NCBI GenBank assembly: GCA_024400935.1
Contig: JAKSLZ010000001.1
Span: forward strand, 1 to 64,000
Direction: 5' to 3'
DNA length: 64,000 nt
DNA from: Muribaculaceae bacterium
Lineage (GTDB): Bacteria > Bacteroidota > Bacteroidia > Bacteroidales > Muribaculaceae
Positions within the stretch are counted from its first letter, which is position 1. Each line of letters begins with the position of its first letter. Positions 16,274 through 24,615 of the stretch are shown here, in pieces. The position numbers and the translations under genes were made by a program. The notes beneath the pieces were generated by a model, which saw nothing but the letters and a program-made list of their open reading frames with translations, had not been told where the DNA came from and did no database searches.

Positions 16274-17587
16274 TCACAAGTTATATTCCACCTTGCTCTT
16301 GCCGTCGGTGATGATGTATCGTCCGTCGTCGGTAAACTTCACCACTTTGGGTTCAAATTCAAGAATCTTGAGGGCTTGGGTCACCGTAGCGGGCACGTTG
16401 TTGCACACAACGCCGCGCTTGCACACGGCCAGCATGGAGCCGGCAGGAGTGACGTGAACAGCCTGGATGCCACCCGACTTGTCTGACGCCTCCTTCAAGA
16501 ATGCGGTCACAGCCTCGCCTTCACACCAGTAGCCCTTGTTTGTCACTACCACCCATGTGCCGTCGTCAAGCAGCACAATGCTCTTGAAGTGATGCCTCTG
16601 GGCATTGCACTCGGCCAGACGCTCCAGCAACGACTTGGGCAGGCCGGCGCTGGTCTTGTAACCGCTCTTTTCATAAATGACCACCCACTTGTTGCTCTCA
16701 GAGAGTGCCACCTCGCTGATGTTGGAATTGGGCACATTGAGAGTGCGCAGCACATCGATCAGAGACTTGGGCAAGCCCGAGGTTGTGCAGTAGCCGTTAG
16801 AGCTGTAGATATACAAGCCACCCGTGCTCATGTTCATGGCAGCGGTCTTGCACTCACGGGTGCGCAAGAGCGACTCCTGCACACGCAGCATGTTACCGTT
16901 AACACTGCCTGTGGTCTCAACCTTGGTGCCTTCGACCTTGAACAGTCCGTTCTCGTTCTTGAGTTTGAAGGGAGTTCCCTGCAGCACAGGTTTGGGCTGC
17001 TCGGGCTGTTTTTCCTTCACTGCGGGTTCGGGTGTTACAGCGGGGGTAGAAACCGGCGCGATTACTGTGTTTTCAGCAACAACCTCATTGCCGCCATATT
17101 GTGCCAGCATCGCGTCCAAGCCTGGCATCACCTTGTCGCTGCCTGTGGGAAACTGCACAAGGGCAAATCCCTCAGCTCCCAAACGCAGCGTTTCGCCACC
17201 GGCGGCAGCAATCTGCGCCACGCGTTCAAGGTCCATGGAGTCGCTTTGCAGCTTGGCCACCACAGTGCCGCGCAACTTCTGCTTGTCGACAACGCGAGTA
17301 CCAAACAGCTTGCCTGACAATGCGCTCACATTGACGGGCTTACCGCTGTTGAGAATGCGCATCAGCTCAGTATCCTTATCGTCGGCAACGACACTAAGTA
17401 CTATGCTGTATTTGCCATCGTCCAGACGCGTGAGACTGTAACGCACATCGCCGTCGGCTCCACGCAGTTCCTTTTCAGCTTGATTCAATGTCTGCTCAGT
17501 AACGGCCTGAGCCGCACATGGCAATGTGTTAACCATGCCACCGCACAGCAATGCCGCCGAGAGCACAAAAGTTGATTTCAGTTTCAT
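16274..17587 (-). CDS. Secreted protein with four C-terminal ~45-aa repeats, unknown function
   Basis: 437 aa. Start set at 17587 by the signal peptide MKLKSTFVLSAALLCGGMVNTLPCAAQA and by a -7 box 27 bases upstream; the open frame runs 23 codons further. The N-terminal domain (about 28-170) contains YSLTRLDDGKYSIVLSVVADD. A Pro/Glu/Val linker follows (about 180-215). The C-terminal about 190 residues hold four copies of a unit with a beta-hairpin (W-V-V-I/V), a GY-x(5)-LPKSL/TAFL helix and a loop: GLYIYSSNGYCTTSGLPKS, KWVVIYEKSGYKTSAGLPKS, TWVVVTNKGYWCEGEAVTAF and SMLAVCKRGVVCNNVPAT. The repeat looks like a small propeller- or WG-like module. I do not recognise the family. Confidence 0.7.
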   Translation of the reverse strand: MKLKSTFVLSAALLCGGMVNTLPCAAQAVTEQTLNQAEKELRGADGDVRYSLTRLDDGKYSIVLSVVADDKDTELMRILNSGKPVNVSALSGKLFGTRVVDKQKLRGTVVAKLQSDSMDLERVAQIAAAGGETLRLGAEGFALVQFPTGSDKVMPGLDAMLAQYGGNEVVAENTVIAPVSTPAVTPEPAVKEKQPEQPKPVLQGTPFKLKNENGLFKVEGTKVETTGSVNGNMLRVQESLLRTRECKTAAMNMSTGGLYIYSSNGYCTTSGLPKSLIDVLRTLNVPNSNISEVALSESNKWVVIYEKSGYKTSAGLPKSLLERLAECNAQRHHFKSIVLLDDGTWVVVTNKGYWCEGEAVTAFLKEASDKSGGIQAVHVTPAGSMLAVCKRGVVCNNVPATVTQALKILEFEPKVVKFTDDGRYIITDGKSKVEYNL

Positions 17588-17613
17588 GACTTGTCGCGAT
17601 ATGTTTAATTGCG

Positions 17614-17621
17614 CAAAGTTA
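17614..17621 (-). promoter_or_regulatory. Predicted promoter -7 box (minus strand)
   Basis: TAACTTTG on the minus strand, 27 bases upstream of the start at 17587. Confidence 0.65.
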
Positions 17622-17838
17622 GTTATTTTTTCCGAAAGAAGGGTAACTAAATACAAAAACTTTGACCAGCGGACCAGTATATGCTACAAATCAAGCACAC
17701 ACAAGCCCCCGCCAAGCCTGCTCCCGGGCCACAAAATCACGCTCACCGGCCAGTGTTTCTAATTACTAAATAATTACAAGATTCTCGCGTGTGCGTTAAA
17801 AAGTGTGTTAAAACATGGTTTTTTCAGAAAGTTTTTAG

Positions 17839-17846
17839 TAACTTTG
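17839..17846 (+). promoter_or_regulatory. Predicted promoter of the 17.9-25.7 kb membrane module
   Basis: TAACTTTG with a leader of about 90 nt to the ATG at 17941. It is divergent from the minus-strand promoter at 17614-17621. Confidence 0.65.
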
Positions 17847-17940
17847 CAATTCGTGTGGGAAAGCCCCAAGGTTACAGAAAAATTACATGACCCTTGCATG
17901 CCCCCACATCCCTAACAACAACGAAATTCAACACAGAAAA

Positions 17941-20265
17941 ATGAACAACGATACAATTAAAATTTCGATTAAAGGTTTTATCAACAACGAGACAAAAACT
18001 GTCTTTACATACCCTTCACAGCCCACATCGCCCGCTGCCGACAAATGGCTGGCCGGCATAGGCGATCCCAACGATGCACGCTGGTTTGATGAGCCCCGCA
18101 TCTATGCCTTCTGGAAGAACACCACAGGCAACTACTATGCACTGATCGTGCCCGCAGCCGAGGGTGGACGCCTCATGCTCACCCTGTTCACCGGCAACAA
18201 GTGCATCTCGATGGGACAGGCCGCAGTATCGGCACTCAACGAGCTTGCCACAACACTGCTCCCCGACTATAACAACACCGAGGGCCACGCACATGTGGAC
18301 GCTGTGCTCAAAGCCCTGAAGGGATATCTCGTGACCGACAATGCTCCCGCCACTGCCCCTGCAGTAGGCATCCAGACCCTTAAGGGATATCGCTACTACA
18401 ACAACGATAATGAGCTGGCTCACATCATGGAGTTCACACAGCAGGTCGAGTACCGCACTCTGGCCGTTGTGTATGCAATGCCCCAGCCCGCCGAGCCCGT
18501 CACCATCAACGATCCCACTTACAAGCTCCTCACCACTCCCGTGCGAGCTTCTTACTGCCTCGAGCCCCTGCCCGCAGGCGTCAAGACTAACAAGAGCACG
18601 TTCATCAACAACGACACTCTGGTCATCACTTACACTCGCCCCGGCTTTGCCAGCGAGCAAGTGTCGCTGAGCGTCAACGGCAAGAACACCGCCTTTGTCA
18701 CTTACCGCGGCATGGCAATACGCATCAAGAGCGCTGAGGACGCAGGCATCAAGTGGCGTCGTGGCGTGAAAGTAAAATGCGTTGACGACCGTGGCAACAA
18801 TATCCCCGCATTCTCTTACAACGCTAACGGACGCACCGTCAACTACTCAGAGAAGAGCGGCATCGTCTTTGACGGCGACACCACCGAGTACAAGGTAACC
18901 ATCAGCGCACACGGATATGAGACCCAGGAAGTGGTCTTCACCGAGGCACAGATGGAATCACGCTCACACATTGTGGTGACACTCAACGCCCCCGCCGCTC
19001 ACGTCAAGCTCACCATCTATGACCGCACAGGCCGCCCCGTCAGCGGCACAGTCACCGTCAAGGATACCGACCCCCTCTACAGACTGTTGACCACTAACAA
19101 GGAACTGAGCGTGGGCCACGTTAAGCCCGAGCCCATTTCGGCACCCCTCACCTCGCCCTTCGACAAGAAGAACGATAAGGCTGAGAACAAGAAAGAGCCT
19201 AAGACCCGCGGCGGCAACGACAAGACCGCTGGCACCAAGCCCGCCAAGAAATCGCCCTATGGCGACATCGACTTTGCCGGCGACAAGCCCAGCAAGCCCG
19301 CAGGCCCCGACTACTCTTCCATCATCAAGGCCGGTATAGGCGTGGGCGCAGTAGTGATTGCTTACCTGCTCGTCTCTACCCTCGTGCACTTCATGAGCAA
19401 CGAGAGCAGCTTCTGGCCCTACAGCCCCACACAGGAGGATGTAGTGATCACTGACGGCGACAACAACACCAGCGACGAGGTTGTTGACGGTTCAGACGTG
19501 ATCGCCACTATCGAGCCCACAACAACTGAACAGCCCGAAACAACACAGGTGGCACAGCCCGAACCCGAGCCCGTGCAATCAGCCGAGCCCAACCCTGCAG
19601 CCGACAAGCAATACCTCACCAGCAACCAGGTGTGGGACAAGAACCGCCTCACTTCACCCGAGTGGCAGAACTTCTTCAACGACATCCAGGCAGGTAACGC
19701 CGCTGCACTCAACCGCGCAGAGCGTCTCCCGGGCAATGCTACATGGAAGGTCATCGTCTTCACTCAAGGCGGACACCGCGACAAGACCGAGCAGATTGGC
19801 GCAGCAATGCGCGAGATGTCGGCTAGCGGCACTCTCGATGTCGACGCTCTCTTCGACAAGGTAAAGGCAATATGCAACAGCTCAGCAAGCAACCCCAGCA
19901 AGAAGGGCGAAGCTAAGTCAGCTAGCACTTCTACTGCAAAGCCCGCAGCCGAGAAGCCCGCATCTAAGCCTGCAAACAAGTCAACAACAAAGTCTTCGAC
20001 TAGCAAGTCTTCTACCGCGAAGTCTTCAACTACCAAGTCTTCTACCGACAAGCCCGCAAGCAAGTCTACATCAAAGACTGGTAGCTCAACTTCCAAGACC
20101 TCAACCAAGAGCACCGAGTCAACAACATCATCTTCAACCGGTAGCTCTTCAAAGTCTTCATCAAGCTCTTCAAAGTCGTCTAGCAGCAAATCGTCTACCA
20201 AGAGCGAGACTTCTTCTACCAAGAGCTCAACCAGCACAGGCAGCACTAGCGGCGAAGGAAACTAA
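17941..20265 (+). CDS. Large bitopic membrane protein with Ser/Thr/Lys-rich tail; first gene of an unknown envelope module
   Basis: 774 aa from the ATG at 17941; an in-frame ATG at 17887 would add 18 residues with no signal character. Residues about 1-370 look globular, with beta-rich PEGA-like segments (VTISAHGYETQEVVFTEAQ; VKLTIYDRTGRPVSGTVTV). A charged linker leads to one membrane segment at about 460-483 (AGIGVGAVVIAYLLVSTLV). After an acidic Gln/Glu/Pro linker, residues about 557-640 form a domain shared with the protein at 24616 (QYLtsNqVWD...PGNatWkVIVFTqggH.D...QI). The last about 120 residues are almost only Ser, Thr, Lys, Ala and Pro. No N-terminal signal peptide, so the N-terminal half is predicted cytoplasmic. 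Function unknown. Confidence 0.8.
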   Translation: MNNDTIKISIKGFINNETKTVFTYPSQPTSPAADKWLAGIGDPNDARWFDEPRIYAFWKNTTGNYYALIVPAAEGGRLMLTLFTGNKCISMGQAAVSALNELATTLLPDYNNTEGHAHVDAVLKALKGYLVTDNAPATAPAVGIQTLKGYRYYNNDNELAHIMEFTQQVEYRTLAVVYAMPQPAEPVTINDPTYKLLTTPVRASYCLEPLPAGVKTNKSTFINNDTLVITYTRPGFASEQVSLSVNGKNTAFVTYRGMAIRIKSAEDAGIKWRRGVKVKCVDDRGNNIPAFSYNANGRTVNYSEKSGIVFDGDTTEYKVTISAHGYETQEVVFTEAQMESRSHIVVTLNAPAAHVKLTIYDRTGRPVSGTVTVKDTDPLYRLLTTNKELSVGHVKPEPISAPLTSPFDKKNDKAENKKEPKTRGGNDKTAGTKPAKKSPYGDIDFAGDKPSKPAGPDYSSIIKAGIGVGAVVIAYLLVSTLVHFMSNESSFWPYSPTQEDVVITDGDNNTSDEVVDGSDVIATIEPTTTEQPETTQVAQPEPEPVQSAEPNPAADKQYLTSNQVWDKNRLTSPEWQNFFNDIQAGNAAALNRAERLPGNATWKVIVFTQGGHRDKTEQIGAAMREMSASGTLDVDALFDKVKAICNSSASNPSKKGEAKSASTSTAKPAAEKPASKPANKSTTKSSTSKSSTAKSSTTKSSTDKPASKSTSKTGSSTSKTSTKSTESTTSSSTGSSSKSSSSSSKSSSSKSSTKSETSSTKSSTSTGSTSGEGN

Positions 20266-20294
20266 ACTACACTTGACATCACAATCAAGTATGT

Positions 20295-20334
20295 GTTTGC
20301 CGCCCCCAAGAACAACCCCTTGCGGGCGGCAAAC
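20295..20334 (+). other. Intercistronic hairpin
   Basis: GTTTGCCGCCC (20295-20305) pairs with GGGCGGCAAAC (20324-20334). No T-run follows, so it may stabilise mRNA or attenuate read-through within the module rather than terminate it. Confidence 0.5.
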
Positions 20335-20416
20335 CATGTAAAAACAAAAAATAAATTACAGTGCTCTCCTTGCCAAACGGCAGGACGAACACTTCACTTG
20401 AATAGATTTAGATATT

Positions 20417-21085
20417 GTGGACGAGAATATCATCAAACAAATAAAAGACATCCAGCAGCTGCTTGAACGCGGGGCTATCACCCAGCAAGAAGCAACCGCC
20501 CTAAAAAAGCAAGTACTGGGCGGAGCACACATTGATTCAGGCACAACAATCAGCAAGCGCAACTGGGCCATGATAGCCGCAGCGGCGCTCATCTGTATCC
20601 TGGCTATAGTCATCGGAATCCTGCTTCTACAGCCCCAAAAAGCTGTCGTGGTAGAGAAAAACGTCACCATCACCCAGCCCGCAACCGAGAGCACAGGCCA
20701 GACCGCAACCGAGAGCGCACCGGCTACTAGCCACGTCCAAGCCACACCAGCGCATAGCGCTGCTGGCGCAAACTATGACTTCTACAGCGACGGCATCAAG
20801 ATGAGCGGCACACAAGACGTGTCTGACGACTTCCACATCAGCCTGCTTCAAGGCAAAGGCGACCTGACGTTCTCAGTGCACGGCGACCGGCAGTTCCGCG
20901 ACGTGGTGGTGTCTAGCTATGACAGCGAGTCAGGACAGCTCATCCTCTCGTCAAGCTACACTAACGGCAAGCCTGTGGGCGACTATGTGGGCACAGTGTC
21001 AAGCAACGGTGTATACTCGGGCACCTTCACCAATGTGCATGGCCGACAGCTCAAGTTCCGCGTGAAAATAGAAGAGGTCTATTGA
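20417..21085 (+). CDS. SHOCT-like bitopic membrane protein
   Basis: 222 aa, GTG start (no in-frame ATG lies nearby). Residues about 5-34 form a SHOCT-like helix pair (IKDIQQLLERGAITQQEAT then ALKKQVL), the LL-x-x-G-x-I-x-x-x-E-A pattern repeated in the proteins at 23463 and 24616. One membrane segment lies at about 51-71 (IAAAALICILAIVIGILLL). The extracytoplasmic part (about 115-222) is beta-rich: GDLTFSVHGDRQFRDVVVSS ... GQLILSSSYTNGKPVGDYVG ... GVYSGTFTNVHGRQLKFRV, like a small lipocalin-type or jelly-roll domain. Follows the 774-aa gene by 151 bp. Confidence 0.75.
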   Translation: MDENIIKQIKDIQQLLERGAITQQEATALKKQVLGGAHIDSGTTISKRNWAMIAAAALICILAIVIGILLLQPQKAVVVEKNVTITQPATESTGQTATESAPATSHVQATPAHSAAGANYDFYSDGIKMSGTQDVSDDFHISLLQGKGDLTFSVHGDRQFRDVVVSSYDSESGQLILSSSYTNGKPVGDYVGTVSSNGVYSGTFTNVHGRQLKFRVKIEEVY

Positions 21086-21170
21086 TTCTATACCCTCTCA
21101 TTGCGGAGACTTGTAAAAACATGCCCTGGAAAGTAAATTAATAATATCATCATCTAACTACACAAAAACA

Positions 21171-22775
21171 ATGAAATTCTTAAAATTATTTGTCGTGACA
21201 ACGGCTCTGTGCATGGCCGTGACACCAGCCGAAGCAAGAAGCAAGAAAAGCCACAGCAGGGTCACAACACAAGTCCAAGTCAAAGAATCACAGACAACAG
21301 CCACCACTACAAATAAAAAGGCCGAAATCAAAGCCAACCTTGAGCAAGCCCGCGAAAGTTATGACGACGGCGACTATGCTAAAGCCAAGAACTACCTCAA
21401 CCAGGTGCTTGCAATAGAAGCCGAGAACTATGACGCAATTCAGCTGCTCTACTATTGCAACGAAGCCATTGAAGAGGAGCTCAAGGAAGAACGTGCCGCC
21501 TATGAAGAAGTGTGCAAGACCAACACTGAAGACGACCTGACAGGCTTCCTCAACCAGTATCCCAACAGCACACTGTGCAGCGACGTGCGCAACCGCCTGA
21601 GCGACTACCGCAAGTGGCAACAGGCACAGGCCATAGGTTCGCGCCAGGCCGTAGAGAACTATCTCGAGTCATCAACGTTGAGGCTCTATGAACAAGAGGC
21701 ACAGCAAGAACTAGGCAAAATACAATGCGCTGAAGACTGGCAAGCGGTATCGCAATACCCCACCAAGGCCTCGCTGCAAGAATTCATCAACAGGCATCCG
21801 TCTTCACCCTTTGAAAAGGAAGCTAATTACCAGCTCAACATCATCAACGCCGATGAGCTTTACAGCTACGGTAACTATGAGCAGGCACTGAAACTCTATG
21901 AAGCCGCCCAGCAGTTCAAGGGGCTTCCCATTGACACGCAGGAAAAATATCAGCAGTGCCTCAACGGCAAGCGCTTCAACTCTCTCAACGCCAACAACGT
22001 GACTGAGATAAGCAACTTCCTGCAGCAGCTCACTCCTGCCAGTCAGTTCTACAGCGCTACATCTAACATGCTCGCCGTGGCCATGGCCCAGGGACTGGAC
22101 AAGACATCTACCGATGAGCAAATGAAGGCTCCGCTCAGCTATGCCACTGACGCCGCCACAACACAGACGGTAAAAGGCCTCATCGCCACAGCCAAGGCTG
22201 CGCGCAAGGCCTACAGGTCAGAGGTATCAGCCGTAAAGCGCCACTTGTGGTGGGAAGACCGCATCACCGTGGGTCTCACCGTCATCGAGACCGATGCATG
22301 GCGCAACTCTCTGTCTTACTCGGGCGGCCTCAAGGTGAGATTTGGACGTCACAACAGCGTGGCTAACGTCATCCTGGGAGCTAACTATACATGGCAGGGC
22401 GAGCACAACCTCAGCAGCAAGGAATCAGGCGAGGACGCACACCTGGGCACAATCTCACACATGATCACTGTTCCTGCGGCGCTGCACTTCAACCTACCCA
22501 TCAGCCACAGGTCAAGCATGTATCTGGGTGGCGAGATTGACTTGGGACTCATAGTCAAGGAAAACGACAACTATGTGGGAAACCTCAACAAGAAGACACT
22601 GGCCTGGAAAGCACAGCTGGGTTTTGCCGGTCGTCACTATGACTTTGGGATGTACTACAAGCACTACATCAAGAACAACGACATCTTCACCGCTGACGCC
22701 ATCAAAGTGATGGACGCCATGGGTATTGAGCACGATACGTTCTCAATGGGACTGACCTGGACATTATATTTCTAA
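21171..22775 (+). CDS. TPR plus outer-membrane beta-barrel fusion protein
   Basis: 534-aa exported protein. Signal peptide MKFLKLFVVTTALCMAVTPAEA. Residues about 45-110 are TPR-like (ESYDDGDYAKAKNYLNQVLA, AENYDAIQLLYYCNEAIEEE), and further TPR-like helices run to about 350 (ELYSYGNYEQALKLYEAAQ). Residues about 358-534 form a beta-barrel-like domain ending in aromatic WTLYF. They are clearly paralogous to the next protein: ILGANYTW, ALHFNLPIS, KKTLAWKAQLGFAGRHYDFG and MYYKHYIKNNDIFT recur there. A periplasmic TPR scaffold tied to an outer-membrane barrel is the likely layout. Confidence 0.8.
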   Translation: MKFLKLFVVTTALCMAVTPAEARSKKSHSRVTTQVQVKESQTTATTTNKKAEIKANLEQARESYDDGDYAKAKNYLNQVLAIEAENYDAIQLLYYCNEAIEEELKEERAAYEEVCKTNTEDDLTGFLNQYPNSTLCSDVRNRLSDYRKWQQAQAIGSRQAVENYLESSTLRLYEQEAQQELGKIQCAEDWQAVSQYPTKASLQEFINRHPSSPFEKEANYQLNIINADELYSYGNYEQALKLYEAAQQFKGLPIDTQEKYQQCLNGKRFNSLNANNVTEISNFLQQLTPASQFYSATSNMLAVAMAQGLDKTSTDEQMKAPLSYATDAATTQTVKGLIATAKAARKAYRSEVSAVKRHLWWEDRITVGLTVIETDAWRNSLSYSGGLKVRFGRHNSVANVILGANYTWQGEHNLSSKESGEDAHLGTISHMITVPAALHFNLPISHRSSMYLGGEIDLGLIVKENDNYVGNLNKKTLAWKAQLGFAGRHYDFGMYYKHYIKNNDIFTADAIKVMDAMGIEHDTFSMGLTWTLYF

Positions 22776-22829
22776 ATTTTACTGACAAATATTAATCACA
22801 AACTATTATTTCACACTAATTTTTTAGCA

Positions 22830-23441
22830 ATGAAAGTTTTTAAATCAATCATCGCGATTTGCACATTGTGTATGTGCCTCACAGCAGTGCCCGCATCAGC
22901 ACAGTACGGAAAACCCCACTTGGTATCTTTCGGTATCACTGTTTCTGAAGTTGATGCGTGGAACAACGTAGCCACTGTCAACCCCGGTTTCAAGCTCAGA
23001 ATAGGCCGCCACAACGACCTGGTGAACTTTAACATTGGTGCAAACTACACATGGATGGCAGCGCACAACGTGGGTGCCAAGACCAGCGAAAAAACCAACG
23101 TTGAAACCATGCAGCACATGGTCACACCTAACGCCAGTCTCCACTTCAACCTGCCCGTTGGCCAGAAGACTAGCCTCTATGCCGGCGGTGGCTTTGAATG
23201 CGGTCTGCAGTTCAAGGAAGCAGAGAACTATGAAGGAACAGGCATCCTCAACAAGACAACACTGGCATGGAAGGCTAAGATAGGTATCACAGGTCGCCAC
23301 TATGACTTCGGCCTGTATTACAAGCACTACCTCAAGAACAACCAGATTTTCACCCCCGAAGCTATCGAGGTTGTAGAGATGGGCGGCGGCGAAGCTCCCA
23401 GCAGCCAACTCGTGGGCATGGGATGGACTCTTTATTTCTAA
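22830..23441 (+). CDS. Outer-membrane beta-barrel-like protein, paralogue of the barrel at 21171
   Basis: 203 aa. Signal peptide MKVFKSIIAICTLCMCLTAVPASA, then a barrel-like domain of about 175 residues ending MGWTLYF. It aligns without long gaps to residues 358-534 of the upstream protein (NIGANYTWMAAHN, SLHFNLPVGQKTSLYAGG, LNKTTLAWKAKIGITGRHYD, LYYKHYLKNNQIFTPEA). The alternating pattern and terminal Phe indicate outer-membrane insertion. It lies 54 bp after the fusion gene; the pair looks like a tandem duplication with a later TPR gain or loss. Confidence 0.8.
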   Translation: MKVFKSIIAICTLCMCLTAVPASAQYGKPHLVSFGITVSEVDAWNNVATVNPGFKLRIGRHNDLVNFNIGANYTWMAAHNVGAKTSEKTNVETMQHMVTPNASLHFNLPVGQKTSLYAGGGFECGLQFKEAENYEGTGILNKTTLAWKAKIGITGRHYDFGLYYKHYLKNNQIFTPEAIEVVEMGGGEAPSSQLVGMGWTLYF

Positions 23442-23462
23442 AACTTTTATTTATTTAGTTTC

Positions 23463-23771
23463 ATGAACCCTCGCATAATCAGTCAACTACAGGAGGTACA
23501 GGAACTCTTAGAGAGTGGCACAATCAATTCACAAGAGGCTGCCACACTCAAGGCCAAGATACTGCAAAACGTCCCGGCCGACGAGTTACCTGCCACGATG
23601 ATGATGGCACCGGTAGCACCAGCACCACCGGTAGCACCAGCACCACCCGCTAATGTTTACAACCCAGAATCACTGGCAAGACTCAACAAGTGGCGCACCA
23701 TGGGCATCGTGGCCGGCATAATCCTTGTGGCCTTGTGCGGAGCAATTATCTATAAAGTAGCAGCAGTATGA
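23463..23771 (+). CDS. Small SHOCT-like membrane protein
   Basis: 102 aa. The N-terminal helix pair IISQLQEVQELLESGTINSQ then EAATLKAKILQ matches the proteins at 20417 and 24616. A Pro/Ala/Val linker (PVAPAPPVAPAPPANVY) leads to one membrane segment at about 80-98 (MGIVAGIILVALCGAIIY) and a very short tail. No extracytoplasmic domain. The stop overlaps the next start (ATGA, 23768-23771), so translation is probably coupled. Likely an adaptor whose helices pair with the related proteins. Confidence 0.75.
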   Translation: MNPRIISQLQEVQELLESGTINSQEAATLKAKILQNVPADELPATMMMAPVAPAPPVAPAPPANVYNPESLARLNKWRTMGIVAGIILVALCGAIIYKVAAV

Positions 23772-24532
23772 CAACTATGGACGACGATAACAAGAGACTG
23801 ACCCAAGAGACTGGCGAGGAAAGCACCGAGGTGGCCGCAACATGGTCAACCTCCCAAGCAGATGAAGCTACCGAGATCGCTAACATGGCGTCTAATGGCC
23901 TCCAAACGGGAAACGACGAAACGCAGATCTTCCACAGAGCACCAGGGTCGCCGGCACAGAGCGATTGGAACAGCGAAGACGAGTGTACGGTTATTGCATC
24001 ACAACCGCCGGCTGTTCCCACACCTCCTGCCTACAACCCTGCCAGCTACTTGCCGGCAACTCCGGCTGTACCCGCATTTGACGGCGACGTGAAGGATGTG
24101 GTGGCCGAACAGGCCAAGCAGTGGAAAATCATAACCATTATCGAGATCTTGCTCATCATAGCGGCGACCGGCGTGCTGGCATGGCTATACGGACTCATCC
24201 CCAGCGCGGGCAACAAGCAAGTCGTGGACTTCATCATCGAGCTGTATAACAACCGTCTATATGAAGACGAAACGTTCCTGGAGCAGCATTGCTCTGAACA
24301 GGTGCTCCTCATGATAAAGAACAGCGACGGCACCATTGACCCCACTGTTTTCCGTTCTAGCGAGCTGTCACCTAATCCTCAAAATCCCGCCCAGTATCAA
24401 ATCGTGAGTGTGGAAGAGACCCGTGACGGATGGTACACCTACAAGTTTATCGACCGCGGCTGGAACGGTGAGCACAACATCTATATCGTTACTGACGGAG
24501 ACCGTTGCGTCATCGACAAAATACTGCCGTGA
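23768..24532 (+). CDS. Bitopic membrane protein of the module, unknown
   Basis: 254 aa, translationally coupled to the preceding gene. The N-terminal about 115 residues are acidic and Thr/Pro-rich, probably disordered and cytoplasmic. One membrane segment lies at about 119-143 (IITIIEILLIIAATGVLAWLYG). The extracytoplasmic part resembles small NTF2-like or DUF3828-like domains (VVDFIIELYNNRLYEDETFL ... YQIVSVEETRDGWYTYKF ... NIYIVTDGDRCVIDKI). This resemblance is by eye only. It lacks the SHOCT-like motif. Confidence 0.65.
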   Translation: MTTMDDDNKRLTQETGEESTEVAATWSTSQADEATEIANMASNGLQTGNDETQIFHRAPGSPAQSDWNSEDECTVIASQPPAVPTPPAYNPASYLPATPAVPAFDGDVKDVVAEQAKQWKIITIIEILLIIAATGVLAWLYGLIPSAGNKQVVDFIIELYNNRLYEDETFLEQHCSEQVLLMIKNSDGTIDPTVFRSSELSPNPQNPAQYQIVSVEETRDGWYTYKFIDRGWNGEHNIYIVTDGDRCVIDKILP

Positions 24533-24564
24533 TGCAAAATAAATAAGGTATTTTTTACGTTGAT

Positions 24565-24599
24565 AGTGTGTAGCGCTGCCCTTGGCGGTACTACACACT
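24565..24599 (+). other. Intercistronic hairpin
   Basis: AGTGTGTAG (24565-24573) pairs with CTACACACT (24591-24599), with an inner CGC/GCG stem. No T-run follows. It lies between the 254-aa and 356-aa genes. Confidence 0.5.
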
Positions 24600-24615
24600 C
24601 ACTTTAAACCGGGAC

